Positions 1 through 8,425 of a stretch of 64,000 bases of DNA are shown here, piece by piece. The DNA is from Streptomyces sp. S.PNR 29 (lineage in GTDB: Bacteria; Actinomycetota; Actinomycetes; Streptomycetales; Streptomycetaceae). The translations under genes were made by a program, and so were the position numbers. Below the pieces are notes generated by a model that saw nothing but the letters and a program-made list of their open reading frames with translations, did not search any database and was not told where the DNA came from. The stretch lies in assembly GCF_030386795.1 (NCBI RefSeq), contig NZ_JANUQM010000015.1, positions 62,001 through 126,000 of the forward strand, in the 5' to 3' direction. Each line of letters starts with the position of its first letter. Within the stretch, counting starts at the first letter, position 1.

Positions 1-215
1 AAGGAGCGGTAGGCGGTGTGCCACGCCTCGATGCGGGGGTCGGTCTCGTCGGCGGGGCGCCAGATCCCGTCGGCGAGCTGTTGCTCCAGCTCCTCCAGGG
101 CGGCGGTCGTGCGGGGCCAGGGTTCGCGGCCGCGCAGGCCGGTGGCGGTGACCAGGGCGATGAGGGCGTCGGGGAAGGCGTCTGCGACGGTGGGGGAGAG
201 GCGGAAGGCGGGCAT
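1..215 (-). CDS. B3/B4 tRNA-editing-like domain protein (5' part, runs off window)
   Basis: Only the first 71 codons are inside the window. The N-terminus begins MPAFRLSPTVADAFPD and ends with AWHTAYRSF, which matches stand-alone proteins carrying the B3/B4 domain of the phenylalanyl-tRNA synthetase beta subunit. In the synthetase this domain hydrolyses mischarged tRNA; free-standing members are thought to edit in trans or bind amino acids, but most are uncharacterised. It is the third gene of a minus-strand operon behind an EamA exporter and a PaiB-like protein (43-nt gap after the latter). The ATG at 215-213 follows a weak purine-rich stretch. Family call fairly safe, function inferred. Confidence 0.75.
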   Translation of the reverse strand, partial: MPAFRLSPTVADAFPDALIALVTATGLRGREPWPRTTAALEELEQQLADGIWRPADETDPRIEAWHTAYRS

Positions 216-258
216 GGGCGGGGTTTCCGTTTCCTGCGTCGGGGCGGGGCTGGGGAGA

Positions 259-906
259 TCAGGGTTGCCAGGGGCCGATGCGGTCCAGGCGGCGGCGTTG
301 CTGGCGCGCGGTGGGCACGTCCAGGCTCTGGTTGCGCTCGGTGAGGTGGTCGGCCACGGCGGCGCGGTGCTCGACGGGCTTGTGGTCGTCGTACTTGAAC
401 TTGGACCGTACGTCGGTGACCTCCAGGCGCAGGCCGCGGATGCCGGGCAGCATGCGGCCGTAGGGAGGCTGGTCGACGGCCACGGGGGCGTGGTCGCCCT
501 CGGGCTGGAAGTGGGCGAGCTGCCGGCGTAGCAACTCGGCCTTGGCCTCTGGGTCGTCGACGATGGCGGCGCGGCAGGTGAACTGGACGGCCGCGTAGTA
601 GCTGGTGGGGACGCCGTCGGTGGGCGGGGTGCCGGTCTTGGCGCGCCACGGGCCGGGGATGAAGGCGTAGTCGCCGATGACGGTGAAGATGACGTTCGGG
701 TCGTGCGCGATCGCCTTCCAGGCCGGGTTGGGCCGGGCGAGATGGATCAGGAGGTGCTGTCCGTCGTAGGTGAAGTGGGTGGGGACGACGATGGGCGGGT
801 GTCCGGGGAGGCCGTTGACGCTCAGCTGCCCGAAGTCGTGGCCGTCGGCGATCCAGGTCTGCCATTCGGCTTCGTCCAGGCCGGCGTCCCAGGGCTGAAC
901 CAGCAT
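259..906 (-). CDS. PaiB-like FMN-binding negative transcriptional regulator
   Basis: 215 aa, the normal length for PaiB-family split-barrel flavoproteins. The C-terminal signature RSKFKYDDHKPVEHR is clear, as is the N-terminal segment around FGQLSVNGLPGHPPIVVPTH. Members are annotated as negative regulators (Bacillus PaiB), but many are simply FMN/haem-binding split-barrel proteins with unknown activity. The ATG follows a good ribosome site (AAGGAG, 6 nt upstream). It lies 22 nt after the EamA exporter and 43 nt before the B3/B4 protein, so all three are probably one transcript. Whether it regulates anything here is not shown. Confidence 0.88.
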   Translation of the reverse strand: MLVQPWDAGLDEAEWQTWIADGHDFGQLSVNGLPGHPPIVVPTHFTYDGQHLLIHLARPNPAWKAIAHDPNVIFTVIGDYAFIPGPWRAKTGTPPTDGVPTSYYAAVQFTCRAAIVDDPEAKAELLRRQLAHFQPEGDHAPVAVDQPPYGRMLPGIRGLRLEVTDVRSKFKYDDHKPVEHRAAVADHLTERNQSLDVPTARQQRRRLDRIGPWQP

Positions 907-928
907 GCCGTACTCCTTGGTCGGGGGC

Positions 929-1765
929 TCAGGTCAGGGCGAGGAGGCTGACGGCCGCGGCGGCGGTGCCCAGGCCGACGAGCTGGCCGCGGTGGATGCG
1001 TTCGGCGAGCACGCCGCGGGCGAGCAGGACCGTCCCGGCCGGGTAGAGGGCGGTGATCACGGCGACGACGGCGAGGTCCCCGCTGCGGGCGGCGAGCAGG
1101 AACAGCAGGTTTGCCACGGAGTCCAGCGCGCCCGCGGCCGCCGACATCGCGTACGCGGGACGCTCGGGGCCCAGCCTGCGGTGCATCAGTCCCGCCGCGG
1201 TCAGGGTGACAGCCGAGGAGACGGCCCGGCCGATGATCAGCGGGGCCACTCCGCTGTCGGACGGCGCCTGGTGCAGGAAGATCAGCTGAAGGGCGATGGC
1301 GGCGCCCGCCCCGAAGGCCAGCAGCAGTGCCGTACGTGACGGGCGTGCCGAGCCCGCGCCGTGTCCGGCGCTGACCAGGACCACCGCCACCAGCGCGAGC
1401 GGCAGACCCACCAGGCCAGTGGCTGCCAGGTGTTCGCCCTGCACCAGACCCACACCGATGGGCAGCGCTGCGGACACCAGCGCGGTCACGGGCGACAGCA
1501 CGTTCATCGGACCGATCGCCAGGGTGCGGTACAACAGGGCGAACGCGGCGGCCGAGGCGACCCCCGACGCGGCACCCCAGGCCAGGGTCGCAGAGCTGAA
1601 CGAGGCACCGAGCACCGGCCACAGCAGCAGCTCGACCACGAGACTGGCCGGGGCCGCGATCATCACGGTCCGCAGCACATGAGCCTTACGGGCGCCAAGG
1701 CCGCCGAGGAAGTCGGCGCATCCGTAGGCGAGTGAGCTGCCCAGGGCCAGCAGCAGAGCGATCAC
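929..1765 (-). CDS. EamA-type drug/metabolite exporter (module 1)
   Basis: 278 aa from the GTG at 1765, about ten hydrophobic helices, with the two-fold EamA repeat. Near the N-terminus LGSSLAYGCADFLGG and the segment GPMNVLSPVTALVSAALP resemble the module-2 exporter at 18237-19094. EamA proteins export amino acids, purines or drugs from the cytoplasm. An ATG further upstream at 1807 is possible, but GTG 1765 has a better placed AAGGGA ribosome site and starts directly at the first helix. It is divergent from an XRE-cupin regulator, which probably controls it. Substrate unknown; the editing-like partner gene hints at an amino acid or analogue. Confidence 0.88.
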   Translation of the reverse strand: MIALLLALGSSLAYGCADFLGGLGARKAHVLRTVMIAAPASLVVELLLWPVLGASFSSATLAWGAASGVASAAAFALLYRTLAIGPMNVLSPVTALVSAALPIGVGLVQGEHLAATGLVGLPLALVAVVLVSAGHGAGSARPSRTALLLAFGAGAAIALQLIFLHQAPSDSGVAPLIIGRAVSSAVTLTAAGLMHRRLGPERPAYAMSAAAGALDSVANLLFLLAARSGDLAVVAVITALYPAGTVLLARGVLAERIHRGQLVGLGTAAAAVSLLALT

Positions 1766-1883
1766 GACACATCCCTTACCATTCACTGTAACGACCCGAC
1801 CGTACAACAGAACGACCGATTGAAGTCAAACCGAATGACCGGACGGTTCATTGGAATGGCCCGCCGTGGAGGATGGTGATCAG

Positions 1884-2468
1884 GTGGCCGAGACAGCCAC
1901 AGCCCTGCGGACGGTCGCGCACAACGTCCGGGCGGCCCGCATCCGCGCGGGCCTGTCCCTGGAGGAACTCAGCCGGCGTGCCCAGGTCAGCAAGGGCGCG
2001 CTCGTGGGACTGGAGAAGGCCCAGGGCAACCCCAACCTGGCCACCTTGGTGCGGCTGGCCGACACCCTCGGTATTTCGGTGTCCGCCCTGATGCAGGGAC
2101 CGTCCGAAGGGCGTGTCCGTGTCGTGTCCGCCGACGCCGTGGCACCCCTGTGGACCGGGGAGCGGGGCAGCGAGGCCCGGCTCATGCTGACGACCTCAGG
2201 CCCGGCCCCGGTCGAAGTCTGGCGCTGGCAACTGGAGCCGGGTGAGGAATATCCCAGCCACCCCCACCAGGCCGGAGTCGTGGAAACCGTCAGCGTCACC
2301 TCCGGCCGGATGACCTTGGTCGTCGACGGCACCGAACACACCCTCGACGCCGGGCAGACCGCCACGTTCGACGGCGACACCTCTCACACCTACCGCGGCG
2401 CGGGCACGGAGACCTGCCACCTGATCATGACGGTTCACCTGCCGCCCGGTCCCGCTGCCACAGCCTGA
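1884..2468 (+). CDS. XRE-family regulator with C-terminal cupin (module 1)
   Basis: 194 aa from the GTG at 1884, chosen because GGAGG lies 11 nt upstream and the resulting N-terminus aligns with the module-2 paralogue; an ATG at 1851 is in frame. Residues about 10-65 form an XRE helix-turn-helix (RAGLSLEELSRRAQVSKGAL), and about 105-185 a cupin barrel with the SHPHQAGVVE metal/ligand motif. Such proteins bind a small ligand in the cupin and repress a neighbouring operon. The 118-bp gap to the divergent exporter must hold both promoters; repeated GACCG words occur in it. Confidence 0.9.
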   Translation: MAETATALRTVAHNVRAARIRAGLSLEELSRRAQVSKGALVGLEKAQGNPNLATLVRLADTLGISVSALMQGPSEGRVRVVSADAVAPLWTGERGSEARLMLTTSGPAPVEVWRWQLEPGEEYPSHPHQAGVVETVSVTSGRMTLVVDGTEHTLDAGQTATFDGDTSHTYRGAGTETCHLIMTVHLPPGPAATA

Positions 2469-2488
2469 CCTGACCAGCGCACCACGGA

Positions 2489-2655
2489 TCACAGGGCCGC
2501 GGCCACCGCCGGGAGAAGGCGCCACAGTCGAGTGCGGTGCGTGGGCTCGGGGAGGGCCCGGTCGGTGACGAAGGCGAACGCGACGCCGGACTCCGGGTGG
2601 GCGAAGGCCAGGTGTCCGCCGAGGCCGTCGTGGCCGAACCAGCGAGGTCCACACG
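2489..2655 (-). pseudogene. C-terminal remnant of a beta-lactamase-family serine hydrolase
   Basis: Read on the minus strand, a stretch of about 50 codons ends in a stop at 2491-2489 and contains GPRWFGHDGLGGHLAF, then ESGVAFAFVTDR, which is the C-terminal KTG-like end of class C beta-lactamase/esterase proteins. The catalytic SxxK and YxN parts are absent, and upstream sequence is not in this family. It lies just downstream of the LacI gene, in the same direction. A leftover of a lost gene is the simplest reading. Confidence 0.6.
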
Positions 2656-2707
2656 CCTTCCCTGGAGCCCGCCCTCGGGGCGGTGACCGTCGCCCGGTCG
2701 GACGAGT

Positions 2708-3709
2708 TCAGCCGCCTGTCGACTCCCGGATCACCAGCGAGAAGTCGCCGACGGACTCCGCGTGACCGGCCGGGGGCTCGGTCTGCTCGATGCGCCTGAT
2801 GAGCAGGTCGACCGCGCGCTCGGCCATGCCGTCGTGGTCCGGATCGACGGTGGAGAGCGACGGAATGAGGAATGTGCTCTCCTTGACGTTGTCGAAACCG
2901 ATCACCTTGACCTGGTCGGGCACTCGTATCCGGGCGTCGGCCAGGCCCCGCAGCACGCCCATGGCCAGGGAGTCGTTCACGCAGAACACGCCGTCGAAGT
3001 CGAGCCCGCTCTTGGCCATCTCCCGGGCACACTGCGCACCCTCGCCCATGTCGAGCCTGCTGACCTGCTGGATGAGGGCGGGGTCGGCCGGCAGGCCGGC
3101 GTCGTGCAATGCCTGCTGGTAGCCCGTGAGCCGGAGGCTGGAGGTGTCGACTTCGTCCACCGCCCCGCACAGGATCGCGATGCGGCGGCAGCCCCGCTCG
3201 ATCAGGTGGCGGGTGGCCGCCCGGGAGGCGTCGAGGTTGGGCATGGCGACGTGGTCCACGGGTCCGTCGAAGATGCGGTCACCGAGAATGACGACCGGGT
3301 GGTCCACCCTGAGCCGCTCGGCGTCGCCCTGTCCGAGGCCCGCGGCGGTGAGGATGAGTCCGTCGTAGAGCCGGTTGCGCGACAGGGACAGCGCGTCCAG
3401 TTCGTTCTCCCGGGTGCCGGTCTGTTCGATGCTCACCCGGAGCCTGCGGCGCTCGGCAGCGGTGATGATGGCGGATGCCAGCCGCCCGTAGTAGGGGCTG
3501 TTCACATCGGGAACCGCCAGCCCGATGGTGCCGGTGCGGCCCTTGGCCAGATTGCGGGCCGCGACGTTGACACGGTAGTCGAGCCGGGCCATGGCCTCGA
3601 GGACCTTCTCCCGCGTCGAACTTCGCACATGGGGATGGTTGTTGATGACGTTCGAGACGGTCATCGGTGAGACCCCTGCCGCCTTCGCGACATCCTGAAG
3701 CGTTGCCAT
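2708..3709 (-). CDS. LacI-family transcriptional regulator
   Basis: 333 aa from the ATG at 3709 (another ATG two codons upstream). The N-terminus MATLQDVAKAAGVSPMTVSN is the LacI helix-turn-helix plus hinge helix; the remainder is a periplasmic-binding-protein-like effector domain ending in SLVIRESTGG. Such proteins release palindromic operators on binding a sugar. It follows the arabinofuranosidase gene by 84 nt in the same direction, so the two may be cotranscribed. The perfect 28-bp palindrome at 5475-5502, with the TAGCGCTA core typical of LacI sites, is the obvious candidate operator and would make the system autoregulated. Effector probably an arabinose-containing sugar, by neighbourhood only. 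Confidence 0.93.
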   Translation of the reverse strand: MATLQDVAKAAGVSPMTVSNVINNHPHVRSSTREKVLEAMARLDYRVNVAARNLAKGRTGTIGLAVPDVNSPYYGRLASAIITAAERRRLRVSIEQTGTRENELDALSLSRNRLYDGLILTAAGLGQGDAERLRVDHPVVILGDRIFDGPVDHVAMPNLDASRAATRHLIERGCRRIAILCGAVDEVDTSSLRLTGYQQALHDAGLPADPALIQQVSRLDMGEGAQCAREMAKSGLDFDGVFCVNDSLAMGVLRGLADARIRVPDQVKVIGFDNVKESTFLIPSLSTVDPDHDGMAERAVDLLIRRIEQTEPPAGHAESVGDFSLVIRESTGG

Positions 3710-3793
3710 GTGCACCCCCTTTCTGTGAGCCCGGGGACGGTTTCCCCCGAGTATGTCGTTCGGCGTTGCCAGGGGGGCGGAGTGGGTGGATGT

Positions 3794-5317
3794 TCACCGT
3801 CGGACCAGCGCGGCCTGGAGGGTGAGGAAGGAGTGGGGCGGCAGCGTCAGGCCCAGGCCCCGGTCGGTGACGGTCACGGCGTCGAACGGGCGCGGGGCGA
3901 CCGCCGCCGGGTCCTGGGGGGTGTTGTGGGCCTGCAGCTTGTCGGCTGCCAGCAGGCGGGCGACCGGCTCGCCGACTGTGCCGCCGCGCAGGTCGAGCGT
4001 CACCTCGGCCGGTTCTTCGGCGTCCAGGTTGGACAGGGAGACCAGGACCGTGCCGTCCTTGACGCTGGCCGAGACGGACAGCGTGTCCAGGTCGGTGTCT
4101 CCCACGCGCCGACGGGCGCCGTCCGCGTTCAGGTGCACGGCGAGCGAGGCGGCGTCCTGGTGGCCCTTGTTCATCTCGAACACGTGGTACGTCGGGGTCA
4201 GCACCAGCGCGTCGCCGTCGGTGAGGACCATCGCCTGGAGGACATTCACGGTCTGGGCGATGTTCGCCATGTGAAGGCGTCCCGCGTGCTTGTGGAAGAT
4301 GTCGAAGTGTGTGCTGGCCACGAGCGCGTCGCGCAGGCTGTTCTGCTGGAACAGGAAGCCGGGATGGGTGCCCGGTTCGACATCCCACCAGGTGCCCCAC
4401 TCGTCCAGGACGAGGCCGACCTTGCGGCCAGGGTCGTAGATGTCCATGACGGTGGAGTGGCCGGCGATGATGCGGTCGATCCGCTGGGCCGAGACCATCG
4501 TCCGGTAGTAGTCGTCGGTGTCGAAGACGGTGGCGCTGCCCTTCGCCTCCCAGGGACCGGCCATCGTGTAATAGTGGACCGAGACGCCCTGGAAGAAGTT
4601 GCGTGGGGTGGCTTCGCAGCCGAAGCAGCTGATCTGCTGCATCAGCCTCTCGGTCCACTTGTAGTCGTCGCCGTTGGCTCCCGCGGCGATGCGGTAGAGC
4701 TTGTTGTCACCGTGGTCACGGCAGTACGTGGCGTACTGCCGGGCCAGGTCGGCGAAGTACTCGGCGCGCATGTTGCCGCCACAGCCCCAGGCCTCGTTGC
4801 CGATGCCCCAGAACTGCAAGCGCCACGGCTCCTCGCGCCCGTTGGCCTTGCGCAGCCGCACCATGGGGCTGTCGCCGTCGCGAGTGAGGTACTCGACCCA
4901 CTCGCTCATCTCCTGCACGGTGCCGGAGCCGACGTTGCCGCTGATGTAAGGCTCAGCACCGAGCAGCTCGCACAGGGCCATGAACTCATGGGTGCCGAAG
5001 TGGTTGTTCTCCTCCACGTTGCCCCAGTGTGTGTTGACCATCCTGGGCCGCCGGTCCCTGGGGCCGATGCCGTCCTTCCAGTGGTACTCGTCGGCGAAAC
5101 AGCCTCCGGGCCAGCGCAGGTTGGGTATGTTCAGGGCACGCAGGGCTTGGACGATGTCGAGCCGGATGCCTCCCTCGTTGGGGATCGGTGAGTCCTCCCC
5201 GACCCAGAAGCCGCCGTAGATGCAGCGGCCGAGGTGTTCGGCGAAGTGGCCGTAGAGGTGGCGGCTGATCCTGGGTCCCTCGATGTCGAGGTTGATGACC
5301 GCGGTGGCGTTGGGCAC
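3794..5317 (-). CDS. abfA: alpha-L-arabinofuranosidase, GH51
   Basis: 507 aa, the usual GH51 length. Conserved catalytic regions are visible: acid/base Glu175 in FWGIGNEAWG and nucleophile Glu306 in LVLDEWGTWWD, plus LRWPGGCFADEYHW near the active site. It removes terminal alpha-L-arabinofuranosyl groups from arabinoxylan or arabinan oligosaccharides by retention. There is no signal peptide, so it acts in the cytoplasm on imported oligosaccharides. GTG start at 5317 with AGGAG 7 nt upstream. It is transcribed divergently from the sugar ABC importer, across an intergenic region with a LacI-type operator. Confidence 0.95.
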   Translation of the reverse strand: MPNATAVINLDIEGPRISRHLYGHFAEHLGRCIYGGFWVGEDSPIPNEGGIRLDIVQALRALNIPNLRWPGGCFADEYHWKDGIGPRDRRPRMVNTHWGNVEENNHFGTHEFMALCELLGAEPYISGNVGSGTVQEMSEWVEYLTRDGDSPMVRLRKANGREEPWRLQFWGIGNEAWGCGGNMRAEYFADLARQYATYCRDHGDNKLYRIAAGANGDDYKWTERLMQQISCFGCEATPRNFFQGVSVHYYTMAGPWEAKGSATVFDTDDYYRTMVSAQRIDRIIAGHSTVMDIYDPGRKVGLVLDEWGTWWDVEPGTHPGFLFQQNSLRDALVASTHFDIFHKHAGRLHMANIAQTVNVLQAMVLTDGDALVLTPTYHVFEMNKGHQDAASLAVHLNADGARRRVGDTDLDTLSVSASVKDGTVLVSLSNLDAEEPAEVTLDLRGGTVGEPVARLLAADKLQAHNTPQDPAAVAPRPFDAVTVTDRGLGLTLPPHSFLTLQAALVRR

Positions 5318-5474
5318 GGACGTACTCCTGCGTATCGGGCTGATGGCGTGAGAGATGCGTTTGAGGCGTTGGCGGGCAGCGGCGGGACAGGGGGTTCCGG
5401 GGTTCGCAGCAGGGGTGGTGCGGCGTTACGGGCTCATGGTCGCCTCGCTTGAGGAGCTATGACGCCGTTCCAAG

Positions 5475-5502
5475 CAGTTTCTTGTAGCGCTACAAGAAAC
5501 TG
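5475..5502. promoter_or_regulatory. LacI-type operator, 28-bp perfect palindrome
   Basis: A perfect inverted repeat of 28 bp with core TTGTAGCGCTACAA, centred between 5488 and 5489. The TAGCGCTA centre is typical of LacI/GalR operators. It lies where the -10 region of a minus-strand promoter would fall (TTGACA reads 5526-5521 on the minus strand), so occupancy should block arabinofuranosidase transcription. A second perfect inverted repeat, GGCACC-GT-GGTGCC, abuts it at 5502-5515. Confidence 0.75.
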
Positions 5503-5520
5503 GCACCGTGGTGCCGGAGG

Positions 5521-5621
5521 TGTCAAGAGTGTTACGTCATGTAGTCCGACCGCGGTACCGCGGGCATTTGCTCGGCGGGACAGCCGGACCTCTTGACACT
5601 GCTTGGCGGACCGACTTACGG
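5521..5621. promoter_or_regulatory. Divergent promoter pair for arabinofuranosidase and sugar ABC operon
   Basis: Two copies of CTCTTGACAC face outwards. On the minus strand TTGACA is at 5526-5521; on the plus strand TTGACA is at 5593-5598, followed after 17 nt by TTACGG at 5616-5621. Only the -35 elements are convincing. The plus-strand transcript would have a leader of about 420 nt before the binding-protein gene; no other feature was seen in 5622-6030. Confidence 0.45.
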
Positions 5622-6050
5622 TTCGCCGCAGTTTTCCGCATCCGGTCGGCACGGGTGGGGGCGTTGCGGGGCGTGACGCCACACCGTCGAAGAACCGGTG
5701 CACAGGCCGTCCGCACTCGTCAGTGCATGCCGACGGCATCCGCTGACGGCTGAGCTGCGGTGAAGCGCTGCGGGAGATCCCCGCGGTCGCCACTGGTGGT
5801 GTCGCCGCACGCCTTCCTTTGACGGATCTGAGCGCACGACCGTCAGAGGGGCGGCAGCGACCACCTCCGAAGCCGGACTGGCCCCTGGGCTCGTCGAACA
5901 GCCCGGGAGCCGGCCCGCCTCGACGGTCATGCGCCACGGCTGACCGCGGAACTGCGTCTTCTTCCCCTTCTCTGCGCGCCTTCTGGCGCGGCGGCACCCG
6001 CCTTCCGTGTATCCCGCATCCACGGCACACCACACAAATGGAGCACAACT

Positions 6051-7397
6051 ATGCCCAATTCACCCACGGGTTCGCTCGACAGACGCCGTTTCCTTGCCGT
6101 CTCCGCCGGTACCGCGCTGGCCGCCGTGGCTCTGCCCGGATGTGCCGCCTCGGTGGACGACGGTGGCAGCTCCGCCGGCAACGAGAAGACGACGCTCACC
6201 ATCATGTCGTCACTGTCCGACAGCGACGTCAAGGCCGCCGAGAAGGCGCTCGGGATGAAGATCAACCTCCTCACCCAGGACACCACCAAGCTCAACGCCA
6301 TGCTTGCCAGCAAGAACCCGCCGGACGTGGTGCAGGGCAGTGGTGCGTTGGAGACGCCGTACTTCGCGGCGCGCGGACTGATGACCGAACTGGACTCCTA
6401 CTTCGCCGAGAGCTCGGTGCTCAAGCCGTCCGACCTCGACCCCGTCAACGACCTCTGGCGTTTCGACGGCACCAAGCAGGGAGCGGGCCCCCGCTACGGT
6501 ATGGCGAAGGACTACTCCCAGGACGGCATGTTCTGGTACCGCACCGACATGTTCGACGCCGCCGAGCTGGACTACCCCAGCGAGACCGACCCGCTGTCCT
6601 ACGACGAGTGGCTCGACATGGCGAAGCGGTTGACGCGGCGCAGGTTCGGCAAGGTCAAGGTGTACGGGCTCAGCGCCACCGGTCTGGGCAACTTCGCCCT
6701 GCTGATGAACATGACCGCGTCGGCCGGCGGCAGTCTGTTCGCCGAGGACCTGGCGTCAGTCGACTTCTCGTCGCCCGAGGCGCGCAAGGCACTGAACTGG
6801 TACATGGAGTACGCGCGGGCCAACATCGGTCCCAGCGTGGCCAACCCCAATCCGGACGGGTGGGACTGGCCGACGTACCAGGCCGGCCGGATGGCGATGG
6901 CCTGTGACGGCTACTGGTTCGGCGGAGTCATCACCGGCGACGCCAAGACGACCGAGGTGTCGCGTTTCGCTCCGGCGCCCCAGATGGGAGGCGGCAAGCG
7001 CGTCAGCCCGTGCTTCGGCGCCACCGGGTACTGGATTCCCAAGGAAGCCAAGAACAAGGAGGCGGCCTGGAAGTTCTTCGAGTGGTTCTTCGGCGGCAAG
7101 CCCGCCCAGGACCGGGCCACCGGCGGTGTGGGCATCCCCTCCCTGAAGTCGTTGCGCCCGAAGATGCCGCAGACCACAGCCTTCCAGAAGCAGGCCTACC
7201 AGGTGCAGCAGCAGGAGCTTCCGTACTTCTCGGTGCTGACCTTCACCCCGTACGTCCAGTCGGCGGCTCTCGAGGGTGTGCTCAGCAAGGTGCTGTCCAA
7301 CGCCATCAAGTCCGGCACACCCGCCGGCAAGGTCGCCGACCAGCTGAACTCGCAGATGAACTCCCAGATCGCTCAGGGCAAGGAGCACGTGGGGTGA
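6051..7397 (+). CDS. Sugar ABC transporter substrate-binding lipoprotein
   Basis: 448 aa. Twin-arginine motif RRRFLAVS at 11-18, then a lipobox LPGC with lipidated Cys31, so it is exported (probably by Tat) and anchored outside the membrane. The rest fits the family 1 extracellular sugar-binding proteins. It captures mono- or oligosaccharides for the two permeases that follow with 4-nt and 1-nt overlaps. No ATPase gene is present; Streptomyces sugar importers commonly share the ATPase MsiK, encoded elsewhere. Ligand could be arabinose- or fucose-containing, judged from the flanking GH51 and GH29 genes. Confidence 0.92.
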   Translation: MPNSPTGSLDRRRFLAVSAGTALAAVALPGCAASVDDGGSSAGNEKTTLTIMSSLSDSDVKAAEKALGMKINLLTQDTTKLNAMLASKNPPDVVQGSGALETPYFAARGLMTELDSYFAESSVLKPSDLDPVNDLWRFDGTKQGAGPRYGMAKDYSQDGMFWYRTDMFDAAELDYPSETDPLSYDEWLDMAKRLTRRRFGKVKVYGLSATGLGNFALLMNMTASAGGSLFAEDLASVDFSSPEARKALNWYMEYARANIGPSVANPNPDGWDWPTYQAGRMAMACDGYWFGGVITGDAKTTEVSRFAPAPQMGGGKRVSPCFGATGYWIPKEAKNKEAAWKFFEWFFGGKPAQDRATGGVGIPSLKSLRPKMPQTTAFQKQAYQVQQQELPYFSVLTFTPYVQSAALEGVLSKVLSNAIKSGTPAGKVADQLNSQMNSQIAQGKEHVG

Positions 7398-8425
7398 GTA
7401 CCGGCCAGCTCACCGGCCGGACCAGCCGGCCGCCGCGCGTGCCGTCCCCGGCATCGGGGACGACAGGCTGGTCCACTCGCAAACGGCTCACGCTCAGGCA
7501 GCGCAGGGCCGCAGCCTTCTACGTCTTCGCGGGCCCGTGGGTGCTGGGCTTCCTGGCCCTGACCGCCTACCCACTCGGGTACGCGCTGTGGCTGAGCCTC
7601 ACCAACTCCGACGGGCTCTCCAGCCGCTCCCGATTCGTCGGACTGGCCAACTACAGGGAGATCTTCACCGACCCCGACACCATGGCTTCCCTGGGGCGCA
7701 CCGCGCTGTTCACGGGAATCACGGTGCCGCTGTCGATCGTGGCGGGGCTTGTGCTGGCGGTGCTGGTCAACCAGCCGATCCGCGGCCGCGGAGTGTTCCG
7801 CACGTTGTTGTACGTGCCCGCCGTCGTACCGCCGGTCGGCGCGGCCCTCACCTTCAAGCTGATCTTCGACCGGGACTCCGGATCGGCGAACGGCATCCTG
7901 GACCTCTTCCACATCGACGGTGTGGCATGGCTGCTGGATCCCTACGCCCGCTGGGTGCTGATCATGCTGACGATGTGGGCGGTCGGAAACGTCATGATCA
8001 TTTCGCTGGCCGGCCTCCAGGACATACCCAAAGAGCTGCACGAGGCCGCACGTGTCGACGGCGCCGGCCCCTGGCAGTCCTTCACCCGCATCACCCTGCC
8101 GCTCCTCTCCCCGGTGATCTTCTTCCAGGTCGTCACCGGGATCATCGCGGCACTGCAGAGTGTCCAACCGCTGCTGATCGCCGTGGACTCCTCCCCGCAG
8201 GGGATGGCGCGCGTCCCGGAGGGCAACAACCTGTTCATCATCAGCGTCTTCACCCAGTACTTCGCCAACGGACGCTACGGCTATGCCTCGGCCATGCTGT
8301 GGGTGCTCTTCGCGATCATCAGCGTCGTCACCTTCCTCGTCTTCAGGCTGAGCAAGGGCGCGGTCTTCTACTCCGTGGAGCCGGAACCGGCGAAGACCAA
8401 GCCCCGGACGATCGGAGAGTCGTGA
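7394..8425 (+). CDS. Sugar ABC transporter permease (MalF type)
   Basis: 343 aa from GTG 7394, which overlaps the previous stop (GTGA). Six membrane helices; starts with a basic cytoplasmic tail and has the EAA loop ELHEAARVDGAGPWQSFTRI that contacts the ATPase. It forms the membrane pore with the next permease. Translational coupling to the binding protein is likely. Family assignment is secure, substrate is not. Confidence 0.92.
   Translation: MSTGQLTGRTSRPPRVPSPASGTTGWSTRKRLTLRQRRAAAFYVFAGPWVLGFLALTAYPLGYALWLSLTNSDGLSSRSRFVGLANYREIFTDPDTMASLGRTALFTGITVPLSIVAGLVLAVLVNQPIRGRGVFRTLLYVPAVVPPVGAALTFKLIFDRDSGSANGILDLFHIDGVAWLLDPYARWVLIMLTMWAVGNVMIISLAGLQDIPKELHEAARVDGAGPWQSFTRITLPLLSPVIFFQVVTGIIAALQSVQPLLIAVDSSPQGMARVPEGNNLFIISVFTQYFANGRYGYASAMLWVLFAIISVVTFLVFRLSKGAVFYSVEPEPAKTKPRTIGES

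Noticed and set aside
5819..6907. Long plus-strand frame overlapping the binding-protein gene
   Set aside because: Arg/His-rich translation, a shadow of the real frame; the lipoprotein gene has signal peptide, lipobox and family match.
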